27,745 nucleotides of DNA from CAZLKT01 sp964560205 (lineage in GTDB: Bacteria; Pseudomonadota; Alphaproteobacteria; Holosporales; Holosporaceae), in NCBI GenBank assembly GCA_964560205.1, contig CAZLKT010000013.1:1-27745 (forward strand). Direction: 5' to 3'. A program made the position numbers and the translations under genes. The notes under the pieces were generated by a model. It was not told the DNA's origin and did not search any database. It was given only the letters and a program-made list of their open reading frames with translations. How positions within the stretch are numbered: position 1 is the stretch's first letter; each line of letters opens with the position of its first letter. Shown here piece after piece: positions 24,929-27,745 of this stretch.

Positions 24929-26930
24929 CCATAGTCTTTTGAGAAGGGATCTTGCCAATGCTCTCCGTGTTCTTTCTCTGGATATGGTGTATAAAGCCCA
25001 GTCTGGGCACATTGGATTGCCCTTTGGCATGGCAGATGTGGTGACCGTCCTCTATGAAAAATTTTTCAAACATGTGCCAACGGATCCCCTGTGGCCAGAT
25101 CGAGATCGCTTTGTGCTTTCTGCGGGCCATGGCTCTGCCCTTTTGTATGCGCTTTTGCATGTGCTTGGGTATGATCTCACCACAGAAGACCTCATGCATT
25201 TTCGACAATGGAAAAGCAGAACACCTGGCCATCCAGAATATCACGTCACCCCTGGGGTAGAGAGTACCACAGGCCCTTTGGGGCAAGGTATTGCAAATGC
25301 TGTGGGCATGGCCCTTGCAGAACAGCGCCTCTCTCAGGAATATGGGGATACGGTGGTGAACCACTATACCTATGCTTTGGTTGGGGATGGTTGCCTCATG
25401 GAAGGTGTTTCTCATGAGGCCATGGCCCTTGCAAGCCACTGGAAACTGAAAAAGCTCATTGTACTTTTTGATGATAATGCGGTGACCATCGATGGTGCCA
25501 CGAGTTTGTGTTCATCAGATGATGTATGTGCTCGTGTGGCTTCCTATGGATGGAGGGTGGAGCGTGTCAATGGTCATGACACCACTGCAGTTGAACATGC
25601 CCTTGAAAAGGCACGGCACAGAGATGATGATGGGCCCTTCTTTTTAGCATGTAGCACAAAGATTGGATATGGCTCCCCTGTGGAGGGAACATCCCATGCC
25701 CATGGTTTTTCCTTGAACCACGACCAGGTGGAACAGACGCGAAGGAATCTGGGATATGAGGATATTATGCCTTTTTCATGTGCGCCTCATGTTGCTTCTC
25801 GTTGGAAAGACATTGGCACACAGCACATGCAGGTGTATGAGGATTGGAACAAAGCTTTTGCCCAGCATTCTGTGGAAACACGCCACAGATTATCACAGAA
25901 GAGTCTTTCCCTGGCGGAGGAACAGGTGCTTTTTTCCATTGTGGAAGAGATGAAAAAAGCTTTCCATGACAGTCCAAAATCCATGGCGACGCGCCAGGCC
26001 TCAGGATTTTTTTTGGATAAAACCTATGGGCAGCTTCCCCTCTTAGGGGGATCGGCAGATTTGGCAGAATCCACAAAAACGTGTCCTGCCCCATTTTTCG
26101 CATCTGATCATCCTCGCAGATGTGTTCACTATGGGCCAAGGGAGCATGCCATGGCTGCAATTCTCAATGGTGTTGCGCTTCATAAAGGATTTGTGCCCTA
26201 TGGTGGAACGTTCTTTGCATTTTCGGATTATTCCAGGCCAGCCATACGACTTTCTGCTCTCATGGAACTTCCCGTTGTATATGTGATGACCCATGATTCC
26301 ATTGGCGTGGGAGAAGATGGGCCAACCCACCAACCCATTGAGCATATAGCATCTTTTCGTGCCATGCCAAATATTCATGTCATGCGTCCGGCGGATGCCG
26401 TGGAAACGGTGGAGTGCTGGCATACTGCCCTCACCTCATATAACACGCCATCCCTTTTATGTCTCACTCGGCAGTCTGTGCCTTTTCTTCCACGAAAAAA
26501 CCTTGTGGAAAAAGAGAACCGGTGCGCGCGGGGCGCATACATTGTGGAGGAAGCGGTGGCACCACAACGTGTTACTCTTTTCGCCAGTGGTTCTGAAGTC
26601 TCTTTGGCCATGGCGGTGCGAGAAGCTCTTGAAAAAGAGGGGTACGGAGTTCGAGTGGTTTCCTTTCCCTGCTGGTCTTTATTTGAAGCGCAGCCGGAAA
26701 CGTATCGTCATCACATCCTTCAGCCCTCTGAGGATATTCTTAGAGTTGCGGTGGAGGCCACCTCTCCTCTTGGTTGGGAACGATATGTTGGCCAAGACGG
26801 TATTATCGTGGCATGTCATACTTTCGGGTCGTCTGCGCCTCAGCAGGATATATTTACTCATTTTGGGTACACCGTGGACGCCATTCTTACAAAAATAAGA
26901 AACCGTAGAGAAGAAAACTCATTGCATTAA
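24918..26930 (+). CDS. tkt: Transketolase
   Basis: Transketolase moves two-carbon units between sugar phosphates in the non-oxidative pentose phosphate pathway, using thiamine diphosphate and a divalent metal. The product is 670 aa, normal for the family. It shows TPGHPEYHVTPGVESTTGPLGQG, the ThDP/metal motif GDGCLMEGVSHEA with DDNAVTIDG, the catalytic Glu in GPREHAM, FSDYSRPAIRL, and the substrate-binding segment THDSIGVGEDGPTHQP. All appear intact. ATG24918 has GGGA five bases ahead; ATG24906 is possible too. Either start overlaps grpE, so translation is probably coupled. No related sugar gene follows; the next DNA is a broken gene and an IS element. Confidence 0.97.
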   Translation: MTADHSLLRRDLANALRVLSLDMVYKAQSGHIGLPFGMADVVTVLYEKFFKHVPTDPLWPDRDRFVLSAGHGSALLYALLHVLGYDLTTEDLMHFRQWKSRTPGHPEYHVTPGVESTTGPLGQGIANAVGMALAEQRLSQEYGDTVVNHYTYALVGDGCLMEGVSHEAMALASHWKLKKLIVLFDDNAVTIDGATSLCSSDDVCARVASYGWRVERVNGHDTTAVEHALEKARHRDDDGPFFLACSTKIGYGSPVEGTSHAHGFSLNHDQVEQTRRNLGYEDIMPFSCAPHVASRWKDIGTQHMQVYEDWNKAFAQHSVETRHRLSQKSLSLAEEQVLFSIVEEMKKAFHDSPKSMATRQASGFFLDKTYGQLPLLGGSADLAESTKTCPAPFFASDHPRRCVHYGPREHAMAAILNGVALHKGFVPYGGTFFAFSDYSRPAIRLSALMELPVVYVMTHDSIGVGEDGPTHQPIEHIASFRAMPNIHVMRPADAVETVECWHTALTSYNTPSLLCLTRQSVPFLPRKNLVEKENRCARGAYIVEEAVAPQRVTLFASGSEVSLAMAVREALEKEGYGVRVVSFPCWSLFEAQPETYRHHILQPSEDILRVAVEATSPLGWERYVGQDGIIVACHTFGSSAPQQDIFTHFGYTVDAILTKIRNRREENSLH

Positions 26931-26982
26931 AGTTTCCTTCTTTCATACTTCTAAGGCTGCAGAATATATATAGTAAAGCTTT

Positions 26983-27118
26983 CTACTCCTTCTCCTTTTC
27001 TACCTCCTCTGATGGTTTTGCAGCTTTTTTTGTTGTGGTGGTGGTATCCATTGCCATATCTATGTCACCTATCATCTCTATGTTATTCATTGTCACTTTT
27101 CTTCCACCACTTTCTAGG
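26983..27118 (-). pseudogene. 3' remnant of a minus-strand gene next to the IS element
   Basis: Read on the minus strand, the frame is open from the IS junction to a TAG at 26983: SGGRKVTMNNIEM..., then DTTTTTKKAAKPSEEVEKEKE. The tail is Thr- and Lys/Glu-rich, like the accessory proteins elsewhere in the window. Upstream the frame runs into IS sequence, so the head of the gene was probably cut off by insertion or deletion. ATG at 27090 would allow a 35-aa peptide, but I see no reason to think it is made. Confidence 0.35.
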
Positions 27119-27745
27119 TGGTGTCGACATTTATTTGAGTCATAAATAAATTCCAGCAAGAAAAACAAAAGCGAGATAGGCGATATCAAGCTTGTCGTAT
27201 CGTGTTGCTACGCGCCTAAAATGAACATCCTTTCGATTAAATTTCTCTCTTTATATAATTCTTGGTCATAGGTTCTTGCTATTTTTCTTCGAGATCTTGG
27301 AGGTATAACTGCCTCCGCCTCAGCATCTTTTGCGAATTGTACCATATAATTCGCATCGTAACCTTTGTCAGCTCTTAACGCATCCGCTTCTCTACCCTCC
27401 ACCACATCCAAAGCTTTTATGTCATCAGACCTCTGCCCAGATGTTACAAAAAATCTTACAGGGTTACCACGTGCATCGCAAGCAGCATGGAGCTTCCTGC
27501 TGAAGCCACCTTTGGATCTTCCGAGCCCTTGTTCTTGCATACCAGTTTCTATATTTTTTTTAAAGCACCAGCTGAATGCTGATGCGCTCTGATTATTGTT
27601 GAATCTATCATCAACCATTCATTATCACTATCCACCGCTCATGTATGAAATATCATCTGCCACACACCAGCTTTAGCCCAACGCATAAATCTTTTGTGAA
27701 CTGTAGGCCATTTGCCGTACTCTAGTGGCAGCGCCCTCCATGGCG
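27119..27745 (-). mobile_element. Decayed IS5-family (IS427-like) element, partial at right edge
   Basis: The encoded protein fragments match the IS427-type transposases of the IS5 family (see the pseudogene entry). The inner end of the element lies between about 27105 and 27139; the junction carries CACCAC-TTTCTAG-GTGGTG, a 6-bp inverted repeat, followed by GTCGACA, which may be the terminal inverted repeat. The other end is outside the window, so repeats and target duplication cannot be tested. Known elements of this group use a -1 frameshift between two reading frames. Confidence 0.7.
27140..27745 (-). pseudogene. IS5-family transposase, inactivated
   Basis: The N-terminal frame gives WRALPLEYGKWPTVHKRF and WAKAGVWQMIFHT, then an in-frame TGA (27639-27641), then continues DNEWLMIDSTIIRAHQHSAG in the same frame. 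An A8 run (27554-27561) follows, where a -1 slip (A AAA AAA) leads into GLGRSKGGFSRKLHAACDA and on to the DDE-domain part PPRSRRK...ERNLIERMF. At about 27223 a small deletion shifts the frame and gives a stop at once (FILGA). The normal end, FRRVATRYDKLDIAYLAFVF, lies in another frame and stops at 27140. The first Asp (MIDST) and the downstream region can be read. The nonsense codon and the deletion make the protein non-functional; the A8 slip is probably the original programmed site. Confidence 0.8.

Noticed and set aside
24858..25439. 193-codon minus-strand frame inside grpE/tkt
   Set aside because: It is a shadow of tkt, with no start signal and no motif.

Overview
The window comes from a bacterial chromosome, most likely a host-associated alphaproteobacterium. 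The gene content, the lysine/glutamate-rich secreted proteins and the decayed IS5-family element would fit Holosporales or a similar intracellular lineage. That placement is inference from protein style, not from a search. Gene families were recognised by reading motifs; no database was consulted.

Layout. (1) 1-3203 is accessory DNA. It holds a charged Cys-cluster protein running in from the left edge, a decayed copy of the 5' end of the next gene, and a large minus-strand membrane/coiled-coil protein with its own promoter. (2) 3204-15135 is the transcription-translation core: tRNA-Tyr, tRNA-Gly, then secE-nusG-rplK-rplA-rplJ-rplL-rpoB-rpoC, all on the plus strand. The tuf gene that commonly stands before secE, and the rpsL-rpsG-fusA block that commonly follows rpoC, are both absent. 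(3) 15136-17244 is a second accessory island with two paralogous secreted Lys/Glu-rich proteins behind similar promoters. (4) 17245-26930 is a loose plus-strand run of housekeeping genes: polA, tolB, uup (ABC-F), an orphan prepilin-like gene, grpE and tkt, the last two overlapping. (5) 26931-27745 holds the remnant of a minus-strand gene and an inactivated IS5-family (IS427-like) transposase that leaves the window at the right edge.

How the genes work together. SecE, NusG, L11, L1, L10, L7/L12, RpoB and RpoC link transcription, translation and protein export in the conserved order. PolA serves replication and repair, but its proofreading residues are gone. TolB and the prepilin-like protein act at the envelope. 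GrpE is a nucleotide exchange factor for DnaK, and transketolase supplies sugar phosphates. The accessory proteins all look exported or membrane-bound and rich in coiled coil, so a role at the host interface is plausible but unproven.

The most interesting signals are these. The RNA polymerase trigger loop is altered at normally near-invariant residues (L964, K965 and S969, where E. coli has M932, R933 and I937). DNA polymerase I has lost all three exonuclease motifs and reads DYSN in motif A. A duplicated secreted-protein cassette sits between rpoC and polA with very short predicted leaders. A 26-bp repeat marks a decayed duplicate of the membrane/coiled-coil gene.
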